Shown here piece by piece: positions 1 through 7,261 of a stretch of DNA of 64,000 nt. A program made the translations under genes and the position numbers. Numbering within the stretch: the first letter of the stretch is position 1; every line of letters starts with the position of its first letter. This stretch comes from Acinetobacter sp. ASP199 (lineage in GTDB: Bacteria; Pseudomonadota; Gammaproteobacteria; Pseudomonadales; Moraxellaceae), in the NCBI RefSeq assembly GCF_022700675.1, contig NZ_CP062182.1, forward strand, positions 124,001-188,000, in the 5' to 3' direction. A model generated the notes under the pieces. It worked only from the letters and a program-made list of their open reading frames with translations. It made no database searches and was not told the origin of the DNA.

Positions 1-35
1 TTGAACTTGCTCAGAATCATCTGTATGTAAAATAG
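1..35 (+). CDS. murC: UDP-N-acetylmuramate--L-alanine ligase MurC, last residues only
   Basis: Only the last ten codons are inside the window. The frame starting at base 3 reads ELAQNHLYVK and then stops with TAG at 33-35. This closely resembles the C-terminus I recall for Acinetobacter MurC, and murC normally sits directly upstream of ddl in this cluster. MurC adds L-alanine to UDP-MurNAc in the cytoplasm. The call rests on a very short peptide plus gene order. Confidence 0.7.
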   Translation, partial: ELAQNHLYVK

Positions 36-91
36 TCACTGCGTGTGGCTCAGATAGAATTGACCAGATTTAAAAGTTTAAGGATATAAAC

Positions 92-1021
92 GTGTCAAAT
101 GCTTCAAAATTCGGAAAAGTTGCCGTATTGCTTGGTGGTAAATCTGCAGAGCGTGAGGTTTCGCTAGACAGTGGTACGGCAGTGCTTGAGGCATTGCTGC
201 GTTCTGGGGTGAATGCCGAAGGTTTCGATCCTCAAGAACGTAGCATCACGGAACTGACGGCTTATGACCGTGCTTTTATCGTGCTACATGGTCGTGGCGG
301 TGAAGATGGCCAGATTCAAGGTGCACTGGAATGGCTGAATATTCCTTATACCGGTACAGGTGTACAAGGTTCAGCGATTGGGATGGACAAGGTCAAAACC
401 AAGCAGGTTTGGCAAGGTTCAGAACTACCAACAGCACCATACCGTATTGTGAGCAAAGATTCGAATGCTGAAGAAATCGTTGCAGCCTTGGGTTTGCCAT
501 TGATTATCAAGCCAGTGCATGAAGGCTCAAGCATTGGTATGAGCAAGGTTGAGAAAATCGAAGACTTTGCCACTGCAATTGCGAAAGCAACTGAACATGA
601 TGCGATCGTGATGGCAGAAAAGTGGATCACCGGGCGTGAGTTCACGATTGTGCTGTTAAACGGTCAGGCACTTCCTGTGATTCGTTTGCAACCACCAGAA
701 GATGTCGCTTTTTATGACTATGAAGCGAAATATAACCGTAATGACGTGCAGTACGGCATTCCATGTGGTCTAAGCGAAACTGAAGAAAAAGACCTGCAAG
801 CCTTGGCTTTACGGGCTTTCCAGGCGGTAGGTGCAAGTGGCTGGGGACGTATTGATGCCATGCAGGATCAGGACGGTAAGTTCTGGTTACTTGAAGTGAA
901 TACAGTACCGGGTATGACCAGTCACTCCTTGGTGCCAAAAGCGGCAGCAGCAGTGGGGTATAGTTTTGAAGCATTATGTGTGGCGATTCTGGAACAAACC
1001 CTGAACGGTGCGGCTCACTAA
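92..1021 (+). CDS. ddl: D-alanine--D-alanine ligase
   Basis: Makes the D-Ala-D-Ala dipeptide of peptidoglycan from two D-alanines and ATP in the cytoplasm. The 309-residue protein has the usual length and the ATP-grasp layout. The N-terminal motif GKSAEREVSLDSG holds the substrate-binding glutamate. KPVHEGSSIGMSKV near residue 145 is the serine loop, GWGRIDAMQD near 255 carries the conserved Arg and Asp, and LLEVNTVPGMT carries the metal ligands near the end. The start is GTG at 92 with AAGGA at 79-83 upstream. It lies between murC and ftsQ with a 3-bp gap to ftsQ, the standard division and cell-wall cluster. Of the ddlA/ddlB pair known elsewhere, position fits ddlB. Confidence 0.97.
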   Translation: MSNASKFGKVAVLLGGKSAEREVSLDSGTAVLEALLRSGVNAEGFDPQERSITELTAYDRAFIVLHGRGGEDGQIQGALEWLNIPYTGTGVQGSAIGMDKVKTKQVWQGSELPTAPYRIVSKDSNAEEIVAALGLPLIIKPVHEGSSIGMSKVEKIEDFATAIAKATEHDAIVMAEKWITGREFTIVLLNGQALPVIRLQPPEDVAFYDYEAKYNRNDVQYGIPCGLSETEEKDLQALALRAFQAVGASGWGRIDAMQDQDGKFWLLEVNTVPGMTSHSLVPKAAAAVGYSFEALCVAILEQTLNGAAH

Positions 1022-1024
1022 GAT

Positions 1025-1879
1025 ATGGCTCAACTTCCTGCATCCATGCGCCGCAAGCGTGCTGCGATTACATCAATTCACGACAAGCCGCCAACACGAA
1101 AAGAAAAAATGGCCAATCTTGGTGGTTGGTTGCTGCTATGTGTGGCTTTTGTGGTGCTCGCTGCTGGAGTGTTGGGATTCTATCGCGTCATGACCGATGC
1201 CCAGGTAGCAGAGCTGGAAGTGATTGGTTCACGTTCGGCAGCTGAAGAGCGTCAGATCCTGCAACACGTATCGCCGGTCGTTACCGAAAATTATTTTACT
1301 TCGGATTTAAGATCAGTCCGCGATAAAACTTTAGAATTATCTTGGGTAGATCGGGTAGTAGTATCGCGTGCCTGGCCGAATGCAATTCGGGTACGAGTGA
1401 TGCCGCACCATGCGATTGCGCGTTGGGGCACTGGACGTCTGCTCAGTGATAGCGGGGAAATTTTCACAGAAGTCCTTCCGCAAAGCTATCCTGAATTGCC
1501 ATTGATGCATGGCCCTACCAGTCAGGCAAAAACCATGATGCGTCGCTATAATGAAATTAATCAGCTGTTCGCACCGCATGGTATCCGTTTAAAAGAATTA
1601 TATCTGACAGAGCGCATGACATGGTTTATGCAGTTTGATTCAGGATTACGCGTGATTGTGGATCAGGATCAAACCATGAGTAAGCTGCAACGTCTCAGCC
1701 ATCTTTCCTATAGCGATTTGAAACCAGTTTGGTCTAGAATTTCTTCAATCGATCTGCGCTATAGAAATGGGCTTGCGATTCAGTGGAAGAATGCAGTTCC
1801 ACCAAAGATACAAAATGGTCACTTTATTGTAACGAATAATGACACCAGCATTGAGAACGGCGTTACAGTAAAGCCATAA
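1025..1879 (+). CDS. ftsQ: Cell division protein FtsQ
   Basis: Bitopic inner-membrane divisome protein that links the early cytoplasmic ring to the septal synthesis proteins through FtsB and FtsL. The 284-residue product has a basic cytoplasmic tail (about 1-32), one membrane segment (about 33-53, WLLLCVAFVVLAAGVLGFY), then a POTRA domain from about 60 and the periplasmic FtsQ/DivIB domain. WVDRVVVSRAWPNAIRVRV is typical of the family. The ATG lies 3 bp after the ddl stop, so the two are probably co-transcribed. No oddities seen. Confidence 0.95.
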   Translation: MAQLPASMRRKRAAITSIHDKPPTRKEKMANLGGWLLLCVAFVVLAAGVLGFYRVMTDAQVAELEVIGSRSAAEERQILQHVSPVVTENYFTSDLRSVRDKTLELSWVDRVVVSRAWPNAIRVRVMPHHAIARWGTGRLLSDSGEIFTEVLPQSYPELPLMHGPTSQAKTMMRRYNEINQLFAPHGIRLKELYLTERMTWFMQFDSGLRVIVDQDQTMSKLQRLSHLSYSDLKPVWSRISSIDLRYRNGLAIQWKNAVPPKIQNGHFIVTNNDTSIENGVTVKP

Positions 1880-1945
1880 TGTTCGGCTTTGAAAAATAGA
1901 GGCTTAGTGCCATAAATTAAACACAGGTAATGGTAGTAACGAATA

Positions 1946-3208
1946 ATGAATGAAGCTGTTCCCTCAGTTGTTGCGATTGACATTGGGACGCACAAAGTTT
2001 CAGTTTTGATTGGTAAGGTACATGCGCCAGACAATATCCAGGTCATTGGGATGGCGACTGCTCGTAACCGAGGCATGAATAAAGGGAAAATTGTAAGTCT
2101 CGATAAAGTCATTACCGCAATAAAAAATGCCGTTCAAGAAGCGGAAGACATGGCGGAATGCCGTGTACATTCAGCCTGGATTTCAATTCCAAGTGCGGAG
2201 CTGAAAAGCTTTTATGCTTCAGGCCGTACTTCAGTTGACAATGCAGAACATACTATTACCACCAGTGAGGTGGTACGGGCGCTGGAACTGGCCAAAGCCA
2301 GTCATCAGACTTCAGATCATTACCTGGTCAGCGCAGTTCCACTAGGTTTTGAGCTGGATGATGCGCCGGAATGGGTATTGAACCCGATCCGTATGTCGGC
2401 ACATAGTATGACAGGGCATTATCATTTAATGATGTTGCCAATCAGTACCATGCAGAATATTGACCGTGCCTTGAAAGGTGCCAATATTGGTGTGGAGCGC
2501 ATGGTGGTGTCATGTCTGGCAACTGCTGAAGCCAGCCTGCTGAAAGATGAAAAAGAATATGGCGTATGTCTGGTCGACATCGGTGCCGGCACCACGAATC
2601 TTGCAGTTTATCTGGATGGTCGTCTGGCACTTACCCATACCATTCAGCGTGGTGGAGAACATGTGACACGTGATATCGCAGCCGTGTTACAAACCACCAC
2701 TGAAGAAGCAGAACGTATCAAGCTGTTATATGGCTGTGTCGATCTGAAAGTGGTAAAACCGGACCATATGATCCAGTTCCAGGGTATTGATGGTCCGCAG
2801 ACTATTAGCCGGATTGAACTGACCGAGATCATTATTGCGCGTTACAGTGAAATTCTGGGTCTGGTGCGTGATGAACTGGAAAATAGTGGCGCGATGCAAG
2901 GCCTGTACCATGGTGTGGTCTTGACGGGTGATGCCAGCCATATTGAAGGCATGGTGAGTTATGTGCGCCGCACGTTGGGTATATCGGCACACTTGGGTAA
3001 TCCTCCAGCATCAGTACATGCAGATGAAGCACATCAGGCAGCGCTGCGTCGTTCGCAGTATGCTACTGCAGCCGGTTTGCTGATGTTTAGCCAGAGTGAT
3101 ACGCAGGAAACCATCGTAGAATCGGAAGAAAATGAAAGACTGTCGGTGACACAGCGCGTAAAACGTGCCTGGTCGGGCTTTAATGAAACGTTAAAGTCAA
3201 TTTTTTAG
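1946..3208 (+). CDS. ftsA: Cell division protein FtsA
   Basis: Actin-like ATPase that anchors the FtsZ ring to the inner membrane. The 420-residue protein has the phosphate-1 motif AIDIGTHKVSVLIG at the N-terminus, the second phosphate loop VDIGAGTTNLAVY in the middle, and LTGDASHIEGM as the adenosine motif. The last 17 or so residues (RVKRAWSGFNETLKSIF) form the expected amphipathic membrane-targeting helix. It follows ftsQ after 66 bp and precedes ftsZ by 160 bp, the conserved order. Confidence 0.97.
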   Translation: MNEAVPSVVAIDIGTHKVSVLIGKVHAPDNIQVIGMATARNRGMNKGKIVSLDKVITAIKNAVQEAEDMAECRVHSAWISIPSAELKSFYASGRTSVDNAEHTITTSEVVRALELAKASHQTSDHYLVSAVPLGFELDDAPEWVLNPIRMSAHSMTGHYHLMMLPISTMQNIDRALKGANIGVERMVVSCLATAEASLLKDEKEYGVCLVDIGAGTTNLAVYLDGRLALTHTIQRGGEHVTRDIAAVLQTTTEEAERIKLLYGCVDLKVVKPDHMIQFQGIDGPQTISRIELTEIIIARYSEILGLVRDELENSGAMQGLYHGVVLTGDASHIEGMVSYVRRTLGISAHLGNPPASVHADEAHQAALRRSQYATAAGLLMFSQSDTQETIVESEENERLSVTQRVKRAWSGFNETLKSIF

Positions 3209-3260
3209 TCAACATTTATTGTGAATATTGTTGAGAAGTTGTAGTAAAAAATGCCTGCAC

Positions 3261-3288
3261 TTGACAACTGAGTTGTGGAGCAGCATTC
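3261..3288 (+). promoter_or_regulatory. Possible ftsZ-proximal promoter
   Basis: A perfect -35 hexamer TTGACA lies at 3261-3266 in the ftsA-ftsZ gap, followed 16 bp later by CATTCT (3283-3288) as a weak -10. A short palindrome CAACTGAGTTG overlaps the -35. A dedicated ftsZ promoter is common in this cluster, but the -10 match is poor. Confidence 0.35.
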
Positions 3289-3368
3289 TTAAAAACAATT
3301 TTTTATTAAGATCAAGGCAGTATACGGGCTTAGTGACTGCCAGTACTAAATTAGGAATTTTATAGGTC

Positions 3369-4556
3369 ATGGCCTCATTTGAATTTTTTGAAGACGATCA
3401 AGACGATAGCATTGGTCAAGCCCGTTTCACTGTATTTGGTGTAGGGGGTGCGGGTGGTAATGCTGTACAGCATATGCTGCAATCAGACATCCAGGGTGTG
3501 AAATTTGTCTGTGCCAATACTGACAAACAGGCACTGGATCGTATGGAAGCTGAATTTAAAATTCAGCTGGGCGAGCAAAGTACCCGTGGTCTAGGTGCAG
3601 GTGCAAATCCACAAGTCGGTCAAGCGGCAGCAGAAGAAAGCCGTGAACTGATTCGTCAGCATCTTGAAGGCACCGATATGGTGTTTGTGACTGCCGGTAT
3701 GGGCGGCGGTACAGGTACTGGTGCAGCCCCAGTAGTTGCTGAAATTGCTAAAGAAATGGGTATTCTAACTGTTGGCGTGGTGACTACACCATTTAACTTT
3801 GAAGGTAAGCGCCGTCTGCAGTCTGCTGAGAAAGGTATTCAAGCCTTGGAACAGCACGTCGACTCCCTGATCATCATTCCAAACCAGCGTCTGTTGAAGG
3901 TGTTCCGTGACATCTCGATGAAAGATGCTTACAAGAAAGCCGATGATGTTCTGTTAAACGCAGTACGCAGTATCTTTGATCTTGTGGTACGTCCAGGTCA
4001 TATCAACCTTGACTTCGCCGACTTGAAAACAGCGATGAGTACCCGCGGTTATGCAATGATGGGTGTCGGTCTTGGTCGTGGTGAAAACCGTGCACGTCAA
4101 GCAGCTGAACAGGCAATTCGTAGCCCATTACTGGATAACGTCACTATCATGAATGCCAAAGGTATCCTGATTAACGTAACTGGTGGCGACGACGTGACCT
4201 TCGGTGAAATCGAAGAGATTACCGATGTAGTGAACCAAATCGTAGATCTGGATGAAGGACAGGTATTCTACGGTACCGTATTCGATCCGGATGCACGTGA
4301 TGAAATCAGCGTAACTGTGATTGCAACAGGTCTAACCCGTAACTCGGCAGATGCTGCTGAGCCTGCGAAACGTACCAATGTACAGCAGTCACGTCCTGCA
4401 ACAGCACCCGCGGCAGTCGATGAAGATGATGTGCCAGCGATTCAGCGTCAACAAACTGGTGCAGGTGCGGCAGCGACGCCAGCAGCCTCTGTTTCAAGCC
4501 CACGTCCAACGCCAATGAGTATTCAGGATTACCTTAAAAATCAACAACGTAAGTAA
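3369..4556 (+). CDS. ftsZ: Cell division protein FtsZ
   Basis: Tubulin-like GTPase that assembles the Z ring at midcell. The 395-residue protein shows [13 protein letters not shown] at the start of the nucleotide fold, the tubulin signature [16 protein letters not shown] near residue 112, and the T7 loop with [12 protein letters not shown] low-complexity Ala/Pro linker (about 320-375) follows, then a C-terminal peptide [14 protein letters not shown] that corresponds to the FtsA/ZipA-binding tail. ATG at 3369. A strong intrinsic terminator at 4591-4617 separates it from lpxC. Confidence 0.98.
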   Translation: MASFEFFEDDQDDSIGQARFTVFGVGGAGGNAVQHMLQSDIQGVKFVCANTDKQALDRMEAEFKIQLGEQSTRGLGAGANPQVGQAAAEESRELIRQHLEGTDMVFVTAGMGGGTGTGAAPVVAEIAKEMGILTVGVVTTPFNFEGKRRLQSAEKGIQALEQHVDSLIIIPNQRLLKVFRDISMKDAYKKADDVLLNAVRSIFDLVVRPGHINLDFADLKTAMSTRGYAMMGVGLGRGENRARQAAEQAIRSPLLDNVTIMNAKGILINVTGGDDVTFGEIEEITDVVNQIVDLDEGQVFYGTVFDPDARDEISVTVIATGLTRNSADAAEPAKRTNVQQSRPATAPAAVDEDDVPAIQRQQTGAGAAATPAASVSSPRPTPMSIQDYLKNQQRK

Positions 4557-4590
4557 TATGTAACAATATGTGTTTACGATGATTCAACAG

Positions 4591-4617
4591 AAAAGGTGGC
4601 TGTAAGGCCACCTTTTT
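4591..4617 (+). terminator. Intrinsic terminator after ftsZ
   Basis: Perfect 9-bp stem AAAGGTGGC (4592-4600) with GCCACCTTT (4607-4615), a 6-nt loop, then T residues. It ends the division cluster transcript. Confidence 0.9.
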
Positions 4618-4682
4618 GTTTTTTATCAATGGCTAAATATGCTAACGTATAGCGGTTTTGTTGATGAACAGATGATAAAAGC

Positions 4683-5585
4683 ATGTTGAAACAGCGTACC
4701 CTGAAACGTGTCGTGAAAGCGAGCGGTATCGGTCTTCATAGTGGGCAGAAAGTCATGATTAACTTCGTGCCACACCATGCCGATGGGGGAATTGTATTTC
4801 GACGCATCGATCTGAATCCACCGGTTGATATACCCGCCAATGCCATGCTGATCCAGGAAGCTTTCATGTGCTCGAATCTGGTTCAGGAAAATGCCAAAGT
4901 GGGTACCATTGAGCATGTCATGAGTGCTATTGCCGGTCTGGGCATCGATAACCTGATTATTGAAGTATCAGCTTCTGAAGTGCCCATCATGGACGGCAGT
5001 GCCGGTCCATTTATCTATCTACTGATGCAGGGTGGACTTCAGGAGCTACAGGCACCAAAGAAATTTATTAAAATCATCAAACCTGTAGAAGCGCTTATTG
5101 ATGATAAGCGTGCGGCTTTTAGCCCGCATGAAGGCTTTCAGCTCAACTTTACCATCGACTTTGATCATCCTGCTTTCAAGAAAGAATACCAGTCTGCCAC
5201 CATCGACTTCTCCACTGAAACCTTTGTATATGAAGTCAGTGAAGCGCGTACCTTTGGTTTTATGAAAGATCTGGACTATCTCAAAGCCAATAATCTGGCA
5301 CTTGGTGCAAGTCTGGAAAACGCGATTGGCGTGGATGAAACTGGAGTAGTCAATGAAGAAGGGCTACGTTTTTCGGATGAATTTGTGCGTCACAAGATTT
5401 TGGATGCTGTGGGTGACTTGTATCTGATGGGGCATCAGATTATTGCAAAATTTGACGGTTACAAGTCAGGACATGCCTTAAATAACCAGCTTTTGCGTAA
5501 TGTCAGCAGTGATCCGGATAGCTATGAAATTGTAACATTTGATGACATTGAAACCTGCCCAATTCCTTATGTGAATGTGACATAA
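4683..5585 (+). CDS. lpxC: UDP-3-O-acyl-N-acetylglucosamine deacetylase LpxC
   Basis: Zinc amidase that performs the committed step of lipid A synthesis in the cytoplasm. The 300-residue product begins [20 protein letters not shown], typical of the family. [16 protein letters not shown] carries the first zinc-ligand His, and [14 protein letters not shown] carries the second His and the Asp ligand. KPEx-type residues and [19 protein letters not shown] give the final catalytic His. It has its usual place downstream of ftsZ but is separated by a terminator, so it has its own promoter or depends on read-through. Confidence 0.98.
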   Translation: MLKQRTLKRVVKASGIGLHSGQKVMINFVPHHADGGIVFRRIDLNPPVDIPANAMLIQEAFMCSNLVQENAKVGTIEHVMSAIAGLGIDNLIIEVSASEVPIMDGSAGPFIYLLMQGGLQELQAPKKFIKIIKPVEALIDDKRAAFSPHEGFQLNFTIDFDHPAFKKEYQSATIDFSTETFVYEVSEARTFGFMKDLDYLKANNLALGASLENAIGVDETGVVNEEGLRFSDEFVRHKILDAVGDLYLMGHQIIAKFDGYKSGHALNNQLLRNVSSDPDSYEIVTFDDIETCPIPYVNVT

Positions 5586-5606
5586 GTCATTGTCTTTTAG
5601 TGTGTA

Positions 5607-5621
5607 TGTTATATTATAACA
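5607..5621. promoter_or_regulatory. Zur-like palindrome in the lpxC/dciA gap
   Basis: Perfect 15-bp odd palindrome TGTTATATTATAACA lies between two convergent genes. It matches the gammaproteobacterial Zur operator core (TGTTATA-N-TATAACA). On the plus strand it overlaps a possible promoter, TTGTCT (5590-5595) with TATTAT (5612-5617), 16 bp apart. No obvious gene lies downstream in either direction. Confidence 0.45.
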
Positions 5622-5658
5622 ATGTAGAATGAGAACTGGTTCTCTTAATTCACATTGT
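5619..5658. repeat. Nested inverted repeats between lpxC and dciA
   Basis: ACAATGT (5619-5625) pairs with ACATTGT (5652-5658), and inside it GAGAAC-TG-GTTCTC (5631-5644) forms a second palindrome. There is no T tract, so it is not a standard terminator. The inner repeat loosely resembles a Fur-type TGAGAA...TTCTCA site. It could also be a simple transcription end for the two convergent genes. Confidence 0.4.
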
Positions 5659-5683
5659 AAATCAACATTATTTGATTTGTATG

Positions 5684-6124
5684 TTATTTTTTATTGCTTG
5701 CCAAACGTAGTAAAGCTTGGCTAAGCTTAGGGTCGCTTATAAAGTCAGCAGCACTACGGAGCATATCCTGTGTTTCTGGGCTTAGGGCTCTTTCGGATTT
5801 TTCTGTAAGCAAAGGTGTTTTGGATGGATTTCGTAAGCACACTTGCAGTTTGGTTAAGTCCTTTAATTCGCTAATTTGAGAGAGTTGTGAAACGTATTGC
5901 TTCTGTAAGTAGGCCAACTGAGAGATCATGGCCTGGTTTTCACCAGTAAGCGTTAACACACCATTTTGGTAGCAAACAACCTGCCACTGTTCCGGTTGGG
6001 GCAGCATAGGTTGAATGATTTTTGTAAGTTTCTGCCATGCAGCAACTTGTGACGAGAGAAACGAGAAGTTTCCTGTTTTTATGTGTTTTCTTGTTTGTTG
6101 AAAAACGTTGACAGGTTCAGACAT
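5684..6124 (-). CDS. dciA: DUF721/DciA family protein (DnaB helicase loader type)
   Basis: A 146-residue DUF721 protein. Known DciA proteins help load the replicative helicase DnaB in bacteria lacking DnaC. The DUF721 core is about residues 15-100 (LSSQVAAWQKLTKIIQPML, then GVLTLTGENQAMISQLAYLQ), followed by a short tail with a helical end. It is convergent with lpxC and divergent from the M23 peptidase gene; this placement is common in Acinetobacter as I recall. Function is by family only. Confidence 0.8.
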   Translation of the reverse strand: MSEPVNVFQQTRKHIKTGNFSFLSSQVAAWQKLTKIIQPMLPQPEQWQVVCYQNGVLTLTGENQAMISQLAYLQKQYVSQLSQISELKDLTKLQVCLRNPSKTPLLTEKSERALSPETQDMLRSAADFISDPKLSQALLRLASNKK

Positions 6125-6232
6125 ACATCATTCCTTCATGATTATGCCTTAATCTTATGCGCTCTTTTCGGTAGATATCAAGGAAGAGATCACCCAAGGA
6201 ACTCGATTAAAACAGTTTTAGAGAGGTTTTTT

Positions 6233-6931
6233 ATGCATTTGCGACGTATTTTGTTGGCATTTTCCCTAGCGAGTTCAGCTGCTTCTGTAGCATTCGCAGA
6301 TTTAGTGGATCTAAATCAGGAAAGTGGCTCCGTCGATCGTCTTGAGCAGCTTACACGGACTTTGGCACAGGGCGCTTATACCCAATCAGAAGATATTTAT
6401 ATCCCTGCTGAAACCAAATTAAGCGTTCAGCTCCGTGAGAAGCCAGTTGAGCTCAATAATGCAATGATTGAGAAAAAATACGGCGCTTCTAAGTCTACAT
6501 CTAAATCTTCTTCAAGTTTTTCATCTTCTCCATATTCCTGGGTAGTTGCACATCCTCTACCAAACCTGAAACGTGTCAGCTCTAACTATGGTGGTCGTAC
6601 CATGAATGGTCGGGCTGAAAACCATTCCGGTTTAGATATGTCTGCCCCAAGTGGCACGCCGATCTATGCGACTGGACCTGGTATTGTGACCAAGTCGGGC
6701 TGGGGTACAGGTTATGGTCAATACGTGGAAATTAACCACGGTAATGGTTACCTGACTCGTTATGCACACGCTTCACGTCTGATTGCACGTGTGGGTGATC
6801 GCGTAGAAGCGGGTGAGCACATTGCCAACGTAGGATGTACAGGTCGCTGTACAGGTCCGCATTTACACTATGAAGTAGTAAAAGATGGTCAGCGTAAAAA
6901 TCCTTCAACTTATCTTGCCATGCTGCCATAA
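6233..6931 (+). CDS. Exported M23 family peptidase (LytM type)
   Basis: Secreted zinc peptidase of the lysostaphin/LytM type, expected to cut or help cut peptidoglycan cross-bridges in the periplasm. From ATG 6233 the 232-residue protein has a clear signal peptide (MHLRRILLAFSLASSAASVAFA). A Ser-rich linker sits near 85-100, and the M23 domain occupies the C-terminal half. Zinc-site motifs are HSGLDMSAPSGTP and GPHLHYEV, both intact, so it looks enzymatically active. The frame is open back to 6083, but the signal peptide and AGAGAGG-like RBS just upstream favour 6233. Confidence 0.92.
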   Translation: MHLRRILLAFSLASSAASVAFADLVDLNQESGSVDRLEQLTRTLAQGAYTQSEDIYIPAETKLSVQLREKPVELNNAMIEKKYGASKSTSKSSSSFSSSPYSWVVAHPLPNLKRVSSNYGGRTMNGRAENHSGLDMSAPSGTPIYATGPGIVTKSGWGTGYGQYVEINHGNGYLTRYAHASRLIARVGDRVEAGEHIANVGCTGRCTGPHLHYEVVKDGQRKNPSTYLAMLP

Positions 6932-6990
6932 GGGCTGTCAGGTCATTTAAGCTACGCTGTACATAACACCTACAGAAAATCACATCTAGA

Positions 6991-7056
6991 TTTAAAAGTA
7001 ATAAATCTCTGGTTTCTTTCTAAAATGAGAGAAACTGGAGATTTATTGCTTTTAAG
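6991..7056. repeat. Long near-perfect inverted repeat upstream of aceE
   Basis: Two 28-nt AT-rich arms (6991-7018 and 7029-7056) pair with about 24 of 28 matches around a 10-nt loop. There is no following T tract. It lies in the 330-bp gap between the M23 peptidase gene and aceE, which otherwise holds only the 21-bp palindrome at 7147. Confidence 0.7.
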
Positions 7057-7146
7057 CCTTAAGTTATCACTAAAAACTATGAGCAATGTATAATTTTGAT
7101 TCTTTCTTGACTTAGATTTGTATATTTGTGTAATAAATAATCAATA

Positions 7147-7167
7147 GGTATTTAGCTGCTAAATACC
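7147..7167. promoter_or_regulatory. Palindrome in the aceE leader
   Basis: Perfect 9-bp arms GGTATTTAG and CTAAATACC with a 3-nt centre, 95 bp before the aceE start. It could be an operator for a pyruvate regulator or an mRNA leader hairpin. It does not match the enterobacterial PdhR consensus that I know. Confidence 0.45.
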
Positions 7168-7261
7168 ATGGCATTTGCGCATTCAGCGTGGGCGATACCT
7201 GTCGCTGCCCTAAATATGATACATATAAACGATTAATGTAGATCTTTAGGAACAGCAGATT

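Noticed and set aside
642..1043. 133-codon antisense frame over ddl, and similar antisense frames over aceE, uvrA and crbS
   Set aside because: They lie fully inside well-supported genes on the other strand and show no family pattern, signal or RBS.
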